A stretch of DNA of 64,000 bases from the NCBI RefSeq assembly GCF_008630935.1, contig NZ_CP043908.1:124001-188000 (forward strand), written 5' to 3'. The notes beneath the pieces are model-generated. The model was given only the letters and a program-made list of their open reading frames with translations. It made no database searches and had not been told where the DNA came from. Made by a program: the position numbers and the translations under genes. The first letter of the stretch is position 1; each line of letters starts with the position of its first letter. Positions 9,113 to 16,871 of this stretch are shown here, piece by piece. Source of the stretch: Thermodesulfobacterium sp. TA1. Lineage in GTDB: Bacteria; Desulfobacterota; Thermodesulfobacteria; Thermodesulfobacteriales; Thermodesulfobacteriaceae.

Positions 9113-10483
9113 TTACCAGGCTAACAGTAAAACTCTTGCTGAAACTGCAATTTGATAGAGTATCTGCGTTATCCCTCTTACAATTTCTATCCTTTTTGCC
9201 TCAATCTTCGGTAGGACAAATATTTCATCTCCCGGCTCTATTTTTGCCTTTTCACCCTCTTCAAATTTTCCGTTTTGATGAAGCACTATCACAACGTTTT
9301 TGTTTGCCCGTTGGGTAAAACCACCAGCTTGCTTAATGTAATAATCAACGTCTTTTCCAGGTGTATAAATTATCGCATTTGGGAATCTTACCTCACCGTG
9401 AACCATGACGAAAGATTTGTATTCTGGTATAACAATAACATCTCCGTCTTCAAGAAGCATTTCTTTTGCTTCTTCAAGAGATCCAAGGACTACTTGTCCT
9501 TTTGTCTCAACATTTTTAGCCACTTCAACAAACCTCATGATTAACTCTGCTTCCTTAGTTCTTAAAGTGGCTTCTTCCTGAGTTTCAGCTCTCCCTGTTA
9601 ATGCGTAACTTTGTAGTTGCTGGAGAGATGCAAGTATCATCTCTTTTTGTCTTTGGGCAACAGACTTTCTAAACAGTTGAATCGCCTCAAGGTTACTCCT
9701 TACATTGGGAACAATTCTTGGTAAAACGTCTTTTAATTTAGCACCATAGGGTAATACTAATGCATGGGGTCCTGAATGAGCGCCTTCAATCCTTACGAGT
9801 ATCGTCCCAGGATACCTGTCGGAAAGAACAGTTACTTCATCCCCGTTGTAAATTTTAATTTTATCAAGCTCATTAATAGAATAATACTCAGTATATTTTT
9901 CAAGGCCTTGTTTTCTGGTAATGGTTATGTGAGTTGCTTCTGGTTTAGGTTTTGCAAGTTTCATCGCTTCTTCACCGGTGATGAATTCTCCTTCGAATTC
10001 AAACTGAAAGGGATTATAAACCACTCCTGATACAGAAAAGGAACTCTTTTTTGGAGCAACGAAGATTACATCTCCATCTGCCATCTGAATTAAACTGAGC
10101 TTGCCGTTTAGAAGAAAGTCGTAAAGGTTTACTTTAGCCCTCACTTGATTGTTTCTGAGAATAGTAATGTCAATAAAGCTCCCTCGTTGAGGATCAATAC
10201 CTCCTGCCCGATCAAGGTAGTAAAGAATAGAGTTAGAAGAAAGTCCACCATAAAGTCCAGGATTTCTCACAAAACCTGTCACAAAAACCTTTACAGGAAC
10301 AGAGGTCTCTAAGGAGGCATAAACACCTACGTTTCTCTTAAAAACCTTTCTTACTGCTTGCTCGATATAATCGTTGAGCTCAGCATTTTTAATTCCTAAA
10401 ACTTTAATTGGACCAACATGGGGTATAAATACGTTTCCTTGTGGGTCAACCGTGAGACTACCTTCGTAGTTAAAAGCCCCCAT
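9113..10483 (-). CDS. kpsD: Polysaccharide export protein (KpsD/Wza type), C-terminal part after a frameshift
   Basis: The outer-membrane polysaccharide secretin, in its larger downstream piece. It begins within the Poly_export domain (YEGSLTVDPQGNVFIPHVG) and continues through several SLBB repeats (VFVTGFVRNPGLYGG, VMVHGEVRFPNAIIY). The C-terminus ends in a short hydrophobic segment. The reading frame joins the upstream piece at 10477-10481: the minus strand reads TGG GGG CTT there with five G, whereas six G would give the family-like WGAFNYEG. The ATG at 10483 is therefore probably just an internal codon. Joined, the two pieces give about 567 residues, close to KpsD proteins (about 560). 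This is either a sequencing error in a homopolymer, a true mutation, or slippage. Confidence 0.8.
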   Translation of the reverse strand: MGAFNYEGSLTVDPQGNVFIPHVGPIKVLGIKNAELNDYIEQAVRKVFKRNVGVYASLETSVPVKVFVTGFVRNPGLYGGLSSNSILYYLDRAGGIDPQRGSFIDITILRNNQVRAKVNLYDFLLNGKLSLIQMADGDVIFVAPKKSSFSVSGVVYNPFQFEFEGEFITGEEAMKLAKPKPEATHITITRKQGLEKYTEYYSINELDKIKIYNGDEVTVLSDRYPGTILVRIEGAHSGPHALVLPYGAKLKDVLPRIVPNVRSNLEAIQLFRKSVAQRQKEMILASLQQLQSYALTGRAETQEEATLRTKEAELIMRFVEVAKNVETKGQVVLGSLEEAKEMLLEDGDVIVIPEYKSFVMVHGEVRFPNAIIYTPGKDVDYYIKQAGGFTQRANKNVVIVLHQNGKFEEGEKAKIEPGDEIFVLPKIEAKRIEIVRGITQILYQIAVSARVLLLAW

Positions 10484-10815
10484 ATCCTTACTGTAATTAT
10501 GTCACCAATTGCAATCTGATAATCTGGATTAAAACCAGCAAACTGCTCTGTAGCAAATCTTCCAAGAAAAAGTTGTTCACCAAACACTGTTATTTGAACA
10601 GGTTGTGGTAGTTGTGCTGGTGGTATTAAAGCAGGAGAAGGAACCTGGAGTGGTTGAGCTTGGGGTTGAACAGTCTGAGGTTGTCCTTGTTCAGGTTGTT
10701 GCACTTTAAATGGAGCTATTTGTTGAATAATCTGAGTTGGAAAATGCTGTTGAGCACAAACAGAAAAAACTAAACTTACAAAAATAAAAAAAGTTGTAAG
10801 AATTAAAGTTTTCAT
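10396..10815 (-). CDS. kpsD: Polysaccharide export protein (KpsD/Wza type), N-terminal part before the frameshift
   Basis: This frame carries the Sec signal peptide (MKTLILTTFFIFVSLVFSVCAQ), a Pro/Gln-rich linker, and the start of the Poly_export domain (GFNPDYQIAIGDIITVRIWG). Family homology stops at the five-G run at 10477-10481, after which this frame reads an unrelated 28-residue tail to a stop at 10396. Without the correct frame, the periplasmic and SLBB domains would be lost. The start overlaps the kpsE stop by 4 bp, consistent with normal operon coupling before the lesion. Confidence 0.78.
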   Translation of the reverse strand: MKTLILTTFFIFVSLVFSVCAQQHFPTQIIQQIAPFKVQQPEQGQPQTVQPQAQPLQVPSPALIPPAQLPQPVQITVFGEQLFLGRFATEQFAGFNPDYQIAIGDIITVRIWGLLTTKVVSRLTHKETYLYPMLVQLKF

Positions 10816-11954
10816 ATTCTATGCTCCTTAATTATACCTATAACTAATTTTGTTATTCCGTAAAATAATAGAATTAGTAAGGAAGCTAAAGCTATGTTGT
10901 AAGCTCTTTTTGGATAAAGAGCTTCGTCTGGTAAGTTGGGTGAAGAAATTACGACAAGATTTTTTAACTTTCTTGATGCCTCAACTCTCGTGGTTTCAAA
11001 TGCGGAAAGTGTTGCCTTGTATACATCAACTGCAAAGTCAACGTTGAGCTTAAGCTCTAAGTACTGAGCTAAAAGCTTATTTAGCTTCCTGTCTCCCCCT
11101 ATCATTTTTGACTTTTCCTTTTCTATTTGCTCCTTTAAAGACTTAATTTGATTTTTAAGAGCCTGAACTTGAAAGGAATCTTCATTTAAGTAGGTTAGCA
11201 AATTTCTTAACTGCGCCTCCTGCTGCGCAAGTTGAACTTCCAACTGGGCAACCAAAGATGCTGAAGCTTGGGCTTCCTGAGTGGGATCAAGAACCTTGTA
11301 AGTATTTTGAAAATTAAGAAGCGTATTTTTAGCATTTTGCATCTTTTGATTTGCGTAAGCAAGTTCTTGTTCAATAAAATTCATCTGTTCTCTTGCAATT
11401 TTATGAGATATACCATTAATATACCTTTCACATTGCTCAAGAATTGCCTCAGCAATCATTTTTGCATCTTCAGGTTTAAAAGCAAAAACTTGTATGGTAA
11501 GGATTGAAGATATATCATCATAACTTATCTTAACTATGTGCTTTTGATAATATTTTAAAAATTCTTCGTGACTCACATCTGAAGAAAGTCTCGAAATAAA
11601 ATCAATATCTTTGCTTTGATACATTTTCTTAAGATTTAGCTTTTTATCAAGATAATCAAGCATATCATACGATAAAATGTATGCTTTTAAATACATTGCG
11701 TCTTCTCTTGAAACAGGATTACCTATGCCGAATAAGGGAATATTAAAAGAAGTTGTGGGTTGACCTGTTTGTTTTATAGTGATTTTTGCTTCGCTCACGT
11801 ATTTGTCTGACGCTATAAAAAGATAATAGAAACTAACAAGGAAAATAGGTAATACAACCATTAAAAAGAAAAGAGGGTAGTTCTTAAAAACTTCTTTTAA
11901 GTTATTGTTTTTTTGCCAGTTCTGGAATTGCTGAAGAATTTCTAATCTCTTCAT
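10812..11954 (-). CDS. kpsE: Capsule polysaccharide export inner-membrane protein (KpsE-like polysaccharide co-polymerase)
   Basis: An inner-membrane, periplasm-spanning adaptor between the ABC exporter and the outer-membrane channel. Its 380 residues show a transmembrane helix near 26-48 (PLFFLMVVLPIFLVSFYYLF), a Wzz-like periplasmic segment (SEAKITIKQTG), a long coiled coil at about 190-290 rich in Gln, Glu and Ala, the proline-rich stretch VISSPNLPDEALYPKRAYN, and a second membrane helix near 350-372. It overlaps the end of kpsT by 53 bp; I see no better downstream start, because the membrane helix follows soon after. Confidence 0.88.
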   Translation of the reverse strand: MKRLEILQQFQNWQKNNNLKEVFKNYPLFFLMVVLPIFLVSFYYLFIASDKYVSEAKITIKQTGQPTTSFNIPLFGIGNPVSREDAMYLKAYILSYDMLDYLDKKLNLKKMYQSKDIDFISRLSSDVSHEEFLKYYQKHIVKISYDDISSILTIQVFAFKPEDAKMIAEAILEQCERYINGISHKIAREQMNFIEQELAYANQKMQNAKNTLLNFQNTYKVLDPTQEAQASASLVAQLEVQLAQQEAQLRNLLTYLNEDSFQVQALKNQIKSLKEQIEKEKSKMIGGDRKLNKLLAQYLELKLNVDFAVDVYKATLSAFETTRVEASRKLKNLVVISSPNLPDEALYPKRAYNIALASLLILLFYGITKLVIGIIKEHRI

Positions 11955-12594
11955 AAAACTTTACCGCCTCACCAATGTTAGTAAATAAAATTAAATTACC
12001 TTGGTATGGTATTGCTATTATATCACTAAATCTTTTCACGAGTTCTATACTATGTGAAGCAATTATCACGTTTGATTTTTTAAGCTTTTCTTTTAAAATT
12101 TGATCGCACTTCTTTTTAAAGTTGCTATCGCCAACTGCAGTAACCTCATCTATAAGGTAATAATCAAAGTCAAATGCCATGCTTAATGCAAAGGCAAGCC
12201 TTGCCTTCATTCCTGCTGAGTAAGTTTTGATGGGCATTTCAAAATAGTCACCAAGTTCGGTAAAGTTTTGAACAAAGTCTATTATTTCTTTGATCTCACC
12301 ATTTACACCATAAATTCTACAAACAAACTTAACGATTTCTTTCCCTGTTAAACTTCCCTGGAAACCGCCGGAAAAGGCAACAGGCCAGGAAATTTTTTTA
12401 TTGGTAAGTATATAACCACTGTCTGGATAATCAATTCCTCCAATGAGTCTTAAAAGAGTAGATTTCCCAGCTCCATTTGGCCCAATAATTCCTATATTCT
12501 TACCTTCCGGGAAAACTGCATTCACGTTTCTATAAACATAGTGCCTTCCAAACTTTGTGCGATAAGATTTCGTAAGGTTTACAAGCTCAATCAT
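11902..12594 (-). CDS. kpsT: Polysaccharide ABC transporter ATP-binding protein (KpsT-like)
   Basis: The ATPase that powers polysaccharide export across the inner membrane. The 230-residue sequence has Walker A GPNGAGKST, a Q-loop-like segment around AFSGGFQGSLTG, signature TYSAGMKARLAFALSMAF, Walker B YYLIDEVTAVGD and the switch histidine in IIASHSIELV. The relaxed SAGMKAR signature and the short length are typical of the KpsT/Wzt class. It overlaps kpsM by 4 bp upstream and kpsE by 53 bp downstream. Confidence 0.93.
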   Translation of the reverse strand: MIELVNLTKSYRTKFGRHYVYRNVNAVFPEGKNIGIIGPNGAGKSTLLRLIGGIDYPDSGYILTNKKISWPVAFSGGFQGSLTGKEIVKFVCRIYGVNGEIKEIIDFVQNFTELGDYFEMPIKTYSAGMKARLAFALSMAFDFDYYLIDEVTAVGDSNFKKKCDQILKEKLKKSNVIIASHSIELVKRFSDIIAIPYQGNLILFTNIGEAVKFYEEIRNSSAIPELAKKQ

Positions 12595-13388
12595 TCTGAA
12601 GCAAGCACCTCTCTTATTTTTAGCCTGTAAAGACTAAGTCCTAAAAATAGCGAAATAGCTGTAGAAACTATTATATATTCAAAACTACATACATCTGCTT
12701 GATAGAAAGGGAAAAATCTTTCTCTACTAAGTTCTATAAAATGAAGGATAGGATTCCATAGCAAATAGATTTGAAATTTTTGAGGGATCATATTTATTGA
12801 AAAAAATATTCCAGAAAGGAAAAAAAGGAATAACATAAAAGGGGGGACAAAATTTCTAAGTTCGTCAAAGATGTTTACAACAATACAAAAGATAATTCCT
12901 ATGCCAAGAGAGAAAAAATAAAAAAGAAGATAAAGAAAAATCAACCCAAGAGGGTCTTTTATTTCTGTTCTAAACCCAATAAAATGGAGAATAGAAAATA
13001 CGATAACCCATAAAAAAACAAAAATAACCCCCTCAAGTATCCATCTTGAAATCATAGCATCTATTGGTTTTACAGGTTGATAGGCAAAGAGCCCTCGGTT
13101 AGCCTCAATTGAGTTCATTACCTGACTGACAGTATGCCTGAACATAAAAAAGGGGATGATTCCTGCAGCGAGAAATAAGGGATAGTCCACATGATATATG
13201 ATTTTGTCTGCTCCTCCTCTTAAAGAGCCTGCTAAAATTCCCCTGATCCCAACAAAGAGCGTAATGGTTAAAAGAGGCTCAAGCACAGCCCAAAGGTATC
13301 CAAGCCTATACTTGCCAAAACGGGTTTTAAGCTCTCTCAAAAATATAGCAAAAACAACGGTTTGTAACTGCTTAATCTCTTTAAGCAT
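12591..13388 (-). CDS. kpsM: Polysaccharide ABC transporter permease (KpsM-like, ABC-2 family)
   Basis: The membrane component of the exporter. Its 265 residues hold six hydrophobic segments and the ABC-2 family start FLRELKTRFGKYRLGYLWAVLEP. Later segments include FFLAAGIIPFFMF-like and FFLSGIFFSINMIPQ stretches. It is the first gene of the minus-strand polysaccharide operon. No clear Shine-Dalgarno is visible before the ATG at 13388, and a promoter can be read just upstream at 13414-13441, so translation may start on a very short leader. Confidence 0.92.
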   Translation of the reverse strand: MLKEIKQLQTVVFAIFLRELKTRFGKYRLGYLWAVLEPLLTITLFVGIRGILAGSLRGGADKIIYHVDYPLFLAAGIIPFFMFRHTVSQVMNSIEANRGLFAYQPVKPIDAMISRWILEGVIFVFLWVIVFSILHFIGFRTEIKDPLGLIFLYLLFYFFSLGIGIIFCIVVNIFDELRNFVPPFMLFLFFLSGIFFSINMIPQKFQIYLLWNPILHFIELSRERFFPFYQADVCSFEYIIVSTAISLFLGLSLYRLKIREVLASE

Positions 13389-13583
13389 AAGCTATAATAA
13401 ATTTTTAAATTTTTTTATAATGTAAATACCTCAAAAGTCAATATCATAGTGTCTCTTTTATTGTTTAAAAAATTTTTCGAGAAAGGCATGGTAGTTCCCC
13501 AATTCAATTTCATTAAATCCTCTTAATCTCCTTGAGTTTATTGTATTGTACCCCATTTGTCAAGACAGTTTTTATACCCTAAG
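13389..13583. other. Non-coding stretch between kpsM and the IS remnant
   Basis: About 195 AT-rich bases with no convincing frame. Apart from the kpsM promoter it holds TTTTCGAGAAAGGCAT at 13474-13489, which recurs with one mismatch in inverted orientation at 56195-56210. No other structure was seen. Confidence 0.4.
13414..13441 (-). promoter_or_regulatory. Predicted sigma-70-type promoter of the polysaccharide operon
   Basis: On the minus strand, TTGACT (13436-13441) is followed by a 16-base spacer and TATAAA (13414-13419). Transcription would begin about 20 bases before the kpsM ATG. The match is good, but the region is so AT-rich that the -10 assignment could shift. Confidence 0.5.
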
Positions 13584-14406
13584 GTTGTAGAGGTCAGGTC
13601 GCAAATTCATTAAGCCAGATGACCTCTTCTTTTATCAGGCTTTTGACTCTCTCAGTATTCTCCATTGCCCTTTGGATTGTAGTAAACTATTTGAATATCT
13701 GCTCTATGACAAGTGTTGCCATATCTCTCATAAAAGAAGCCGCTGTTAGCTGAGAGTCATTGTAACTTATAAGCTTAAGCCCTCTACCCCTCACACCTTG
13801 AGCCAATTTCCTCCAATACTGTCTCGGTCTCTCTGCCCTTGGTTTCCTCCCTTGAGCTGTCCTCTTCACCTTATGAACTGTCTGCGTGGCAAGTAATCTA
13901 TGCTCTCTCATGAGCATATAAACCCTTTTGTGATTGATCTTTAAACCCTCTCTAACTTAAACCAGGCGGTAACTTGCCTATGTCCCCAAAAAGGATGCTC
14001 TGGTTTTATCGCCTTTATCCTCCTCAAAAGTTCTTCATCCTTTGGACTTTCTGCTAACCATTCAACAACCTTTACCTTTTTGGCAGCATAAAGCTCTCCC
14101 TTGATATTCCTAAAGCCTTACAGGCAGCTCTAATCGTATATCAAGCTTTCTTAAGCATCTCTATTGCCTCTATCTTGTTTTTAATAGGTCCTTTTTTTGC
14201 CAGCTTCAAGAAATTTATCCCTCCATCGGTAATATAAGGTTTGGCTGATTTTATGCTCCCTGCATATATCAGCTACTGACCTTTTTCCTTTAGCCCCTCA
14301 AGGAATATTGTTAATTTTTCCTCTGCCGTCCATTACCTCTGTTCATCTCACACCTCCTGTCTTAATATTTTATCCCTACCTAACAAGAGAGTTTAACCTC
14401 TACAAC
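13584..14406 (-). mobile_element. Decayed, internally deleted IS3-family insertion sequence
   Basis: About 0.82 kb bounded by an 11-base inverted repeat, GTTGTAGAGGT: direct at 13584-13594 and inverted within 14395-14406. Minus-strand translation in shifting frames gives an IS3-type OrfA (WTAEEKLTIFLEGLK, then VADICREHKISQTLYYRWRD) followed by an OrfB N-terminus (HPFWGHRQV, INHKRVYMLMREHRLLA). The central DDE catalytic region is largely missing. An intact IS3 element is 1.2-1.5 kb. It sits between the polysaccharide cluster and the tRNA fragment. The exact tips are uncertain because sequence outside the 11-base repeat matches poorly. Confidence 0.75.
13640..14346 (-). pseudogene. IS3-family transposase remnant (OrfA and OrfB, several frameshifts and an internal deletion)
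   Basis: OrfA starts near 14346. Its frame shifts by one base after EGLKEKGQ and again after FLEAGKK, where stops appear. OrfB remains include AKKVKVVEWLAESPKDEEL and MLMREHRLLATQTVHKVKR, then after RAERPRQYW the sequence jumps to a C-terminal-like segment, YNDSQLTAASFMRDMATL, and finally YYNPKGNGEY. A 76-codon open frame survives at 13687-13917, but it is only a fused fragment. No functional transposase can be made from this copy. Confidence 0.75.
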
Positions 14407-14586
14407 TCTGGTGTGTCCAGTCCTTATGGGGTTCAGTATATTTCCCTGTATTTCGGCAATACAGAAACTTGATTTTTGTATATACATACATTAATCTTGT
14501 TTCTAATAGGTTAGGAGGTGATGTGTGGTGTGGTTAAGTGGTGTGGCAGGAGGTCAGGTGTTAAAAGCCTTTATTTTACAGGCTTT
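14407..14586. other. Non-coding stretch between the IS remnant and the tRNA fragment
   Basis: No gene is supported. The segment ends in a perfect 7-bp hairpin, AAAGCCT (14564-14570) and AGGCTTT (14580-14586), abutting the tRNA-like sequence exactly where a tRNA 5' portion would be expected. A GT-rich run (14516-14560) is also present. Confidence 0.4.
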
Positions 14587-14648
14587 CGGTGATGGCACAG
14601 TGGACTCTGGATCCACGAGTGGAGGTTCGAGTCCTCCTCCCCCAGCCA
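14587..14648 (+). tRNA. tRNA-Gln(CUG), 3' portion with encoded CCA; 5' acceptor strand missing (probable tRNA remnant or attachment site)
   Basis: An anticodon arm GTGGA / CTCTGGA / TCCAC (14600-14616) has anticodon CTG at 14607-14609. It is followed by a 4-base variable loop, a perfect T arm GGAGG / TTCGAGT / CCTCC (14621-14637), the acceptor strand TCCCCCA, discriminator G and CCA. The matching 5' strand TGGGGGA is not found upstream. The D arm is reduced to GTG-ATGG-CAC and preceded by an unrelated hairpin. The 3' half of a tRNA is a usual target of integrases, so this may be an att copy. It ends one base before the waaF stop. It is unlikely to yield a functional tRNA. Confidence 0.6.
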
Positions 14649-14649
14649 T

Positions 14650-15609
14650 TTATCTTTTTATCAACCTTTCTAAGGCATCTATAACTTCTTCTACTGAGAT
14701 AGAACTTAAGCATTTATAATGCCCGTAAGGGCAGGTTCTTTTAAAACAAGGATTACAGGGCATTTTGTGCTGTAAAACTATAGCTTTGGGGTTTAAAGGG
14801 CCTGTTTTTTCGGGGTCTGTAGACCCAAACAGGGCTACTTGAGGTTTTTTAAGAGTAGCAGCAAGATGCATAAGCCCTGAGTCGTTAGAAACTATTGCTT
14901 CAGCTAAAGCAAACATACCTGCTACGGTTATTAAGTCGGTTTTTCCGCAGAGGTTATACACTTCTTTTACTTCTGTTTGGATAAAGTCTCCTACGTTTTT
15001 TTCTTTTTCTCCCCCTGCAACCACTACCGTCCATCCCTTTTTTACTAAGTTTTTAGCAAGTTTTTGGTAGTATTCCTTAGGCCACATTTTAGCCGGTCCG
15101 TAGGCTGCCCCAGGGGCAAGGATGATAAAAGGCTTTTCTTCCAGCCCTTTTAAAAAATTTTTAGCCTTAGTTATAGCCTCTTTCCCTAAGGGCAAAGAAA
15201 GGTCTCTGTGGTTGCAAGGAAGTTTTAAAGCTTCTAAGAGATAAAGGTAGTAATCCCTTTGATGAAGGGTTAGTTTAGGTGGTTTGACTGCTTTGGTTAA
15301 TAGAAAACTTCTCAAATCTTTGGCATAACCCCATCTTTCCTTTAGTCCAGCCCTAAAAAACAGCCAGGCAGAGGAAAAGGAATTGGTAAGAAGAAGCCCT
15401 GTTTGGTGGTTAAAAGGTTTTAGAAGATTAAGGTTTTTCTTGAAGTTGCCTTTTTCATAATAAAGAACTTCGGTGTTGGGGAAAAACTTGAAAAGGTCTA
15501 CGATAGACTGAGGTCCTAAGAGATAAATTTTTTCATGTTGACAGAGGTTGTGATATACAGGGGTTGCCATCAAGGCATCCCCTAACCAATTAGGAATGCG
15601 TATAACCAT
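14650..15609 (-). CDS. waaF: ADP-heptose:LPS heptosyltransferase, GT9 family
   Basis: Adds heptose to the inner core of lipopolysaccharide at the cytoplasmic face of the inner membrane. Its 319 residues start with the family hallmark IRIPNWLGDALMATPVY. The nucleotide-sugar binding half has ILAPGAAYGPAKMWP, VSNDSGLMHLAA and VALFGSTDPEKTGP, and it closes with a Cys-rich tail (MPCNPCFKRTCPYGHYKC) typical of WaaF rather than WaaC. The start overlaps truD by 20 bp, so the two are probably cotranscribed. Confidence 0.9.
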   Translation of the reverse strand: MVIRIPNWLGDALMATPVYHNLCQHEKIYLLGPQSIVDLFKFFPNTEVLYYEKGNFKKNLNLLKPFNHQTGLLLTNSFSSAWLFFRAGLKERWGYAKDLRSFLLTKAVKPPKLTLHQRDYYLYLLEALKLPCNHRDLSLPLGKEAITKAKNFLKGLEEKPFIILAPGAAYGPAKMWPKEYYQKLAKNLVKKGWTVVVAGGEKEKNVGDFIQTEVKEVYNLCGKTDLITVAGMFALAEAIVSNDSGLMHLAATLKKPQVALFGSTDPEKTGPLNPKAIVLQHKMPCNPCFKRTCPYGHYKCLSSISVEEVIDALERLIKR

Positions 15610-16762
15610 AAAACAGCCTCTTCACCACCAAGGTGGCGTAAGACCCTTTTTCTAAAAAGAAAATCAGTTTTACCTCATCGTCGGTTAGTTTTTCCCAAAC
15701 TAAATTTTCTGGAAAGATAACCGCCGGTCTGGGATAGGTCTTGAAAACCAAGCCTTTGATAAAACTTCTTAGTTGAGAAACATTTTCAAGTCCTTCCTTT
15801 TGGCAGACCTTTTCGTAGAATTTTGGGATGTCTATAGAAGAGCTGTTTTTATCAAACCTAAGTTTAGGGGAAGGAAGGGGTAGTTTTAGGGTTTTTATAC
15901 TTTCCCATTTGTTCTCGGGGACCTCTCGGTAAAAGAAAAGATCGCCTAAAAGATAAGGGGCTTTAAAATGGTTAAGTCCAAGTTTTTGCAGGATTTCTTT
16001 TAAGATTTCGTTCCAAAGAAAGCTCTGGTAGGCATTTCCAAGAAAAAAGAGATATTCTTGGTCTACTAAGTTCAAAGCCCTTTTAAAGGTGCGTTTAGAG
16101 GGTTTATGTTCTGCCAAAAATTGAAAAAGGTTTTTCTCCCAACTCAATTTGGCAAACTCTAAGCATTTTTTAAAGTCACCCCAATGTTTTTTAAGACAAT
16201 CTCTAAGTTTTCTGTTTTTTTCTATTTCTACAGGGCTGGCTTCGGCAAACATTAAATAAAGGGCTTTTTCATAGTTACCTTTAATGATTTCCTTAGCAGC
16301 AAACTCTTTAGAGGTTTTTACTGAACCAAACCTTTGGTCATCAAAATAATTAGCTAATCCGTATTTTTTTACTAACTCTATTTCTTTATCCAATCGTTTA
16401 GGTTCTACACGAAAGTTTTTTACTCTAATTTCAAAACGGTTACCTAAAAGAAGGTCTTTTGACATAGGTTTGGTGGTTTGCCCTAAATAGATTAACTCAA
16501 ATTCTTTGGTTTTGATGTCTTTTTTAGGACCGTTTTTGATGGTGATAAACTGTTGAGCTATAGCCTTTTTATCTTTTAACCCCCCAAATCCTATAGAGTT
16601 CATCGAAATGCGAATGAATTTGGCTATCTTCCCTAAAGCATCCCAAGTAGAGATGTTGTATTTTTTTAATAAATATAAAGAGAATTCACCCTTTCCTTCT
16701 GGAAAGATTTCTGCAACCTCAGAGACGATAAAATCTTCTAAGCTTTCTTTGATTTTCATCAT
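15590..16762 (-). CDS. truD: tRNA pseudouridine(13) synthase TruD
   Basis: Modifies U13 of tRNA. The family motifs are the N-terminal KIKESLEDFIVSEV, IGFGGLKDKKAIAQQ (catalytic Asp), NYFDDQRFGS and a C-terminal EKGSYATLVVKRLF. I place the start at the ATG-ATG pair at 16759-16762, giving 390 residues and the usual beginning of the family. The frame stays open upstream to 16906, but that extension would overlap divergent secA and reads as unrelated sequence. The insertion domain between the conserved blocks is present. Confidence 0.9.
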   Translation of the reverse strand: MMKIKESLEDFIVSEVAEIFPEGKGEFSLYLLKKYNISTWDALGKIAKFIRISMNSIGFGGLKDKKAIAQQFITIKNGPKKDIKTKEFELIYLGQTTKPMSKDLLLGNRFEIRVKNFRVEPKRLDKEIELVKKYGLANYFDDQRFGSVKTSKEFAAKEIIKGNYEKALYLMFAEASPVEIEKNRKLRDCLKKHWGDFKKCLEFAKLSWEKNLFQFLAEHKPSKRTFKRALNLVDQEYLFFLGNAYQSFLWNEILKEILQKLGLNHFKAPYLLGDLFFYREVPENKWESIKTLKLPLPSPKLRFDKNSSSIDIPKFYEKVCQKEGLENVSQLRSFIKGLVFKTYPRPAVIFPENLVWEKLTDDEVKLIFFLEKGSYATLVVKRLFYGYTHS

Positions 16763-16871
16763 AGCTTTTTCCAATATATCATAGAAGTGAGGTTTTAGTA
16801 AGATGCTTGTTTTATGTTTAAAAAGTATTAAATTTAAGTAAATATTTTTTAGTAGGAGGAAAAGGAAGGGA

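Noticed and set aside
13687-13917. A complete small gene of 76 codons
   Set aside because: Its sequence joins two distant parts of an IS3 OrfB, with stops and shifts on both sides; it is a relic.
14407-14648. Intron-containing or permuted tRNA gene
   Set aside because: No TGGGGGA or other matching 5' acceptor was found upstream or directly downstream of the CCA end.
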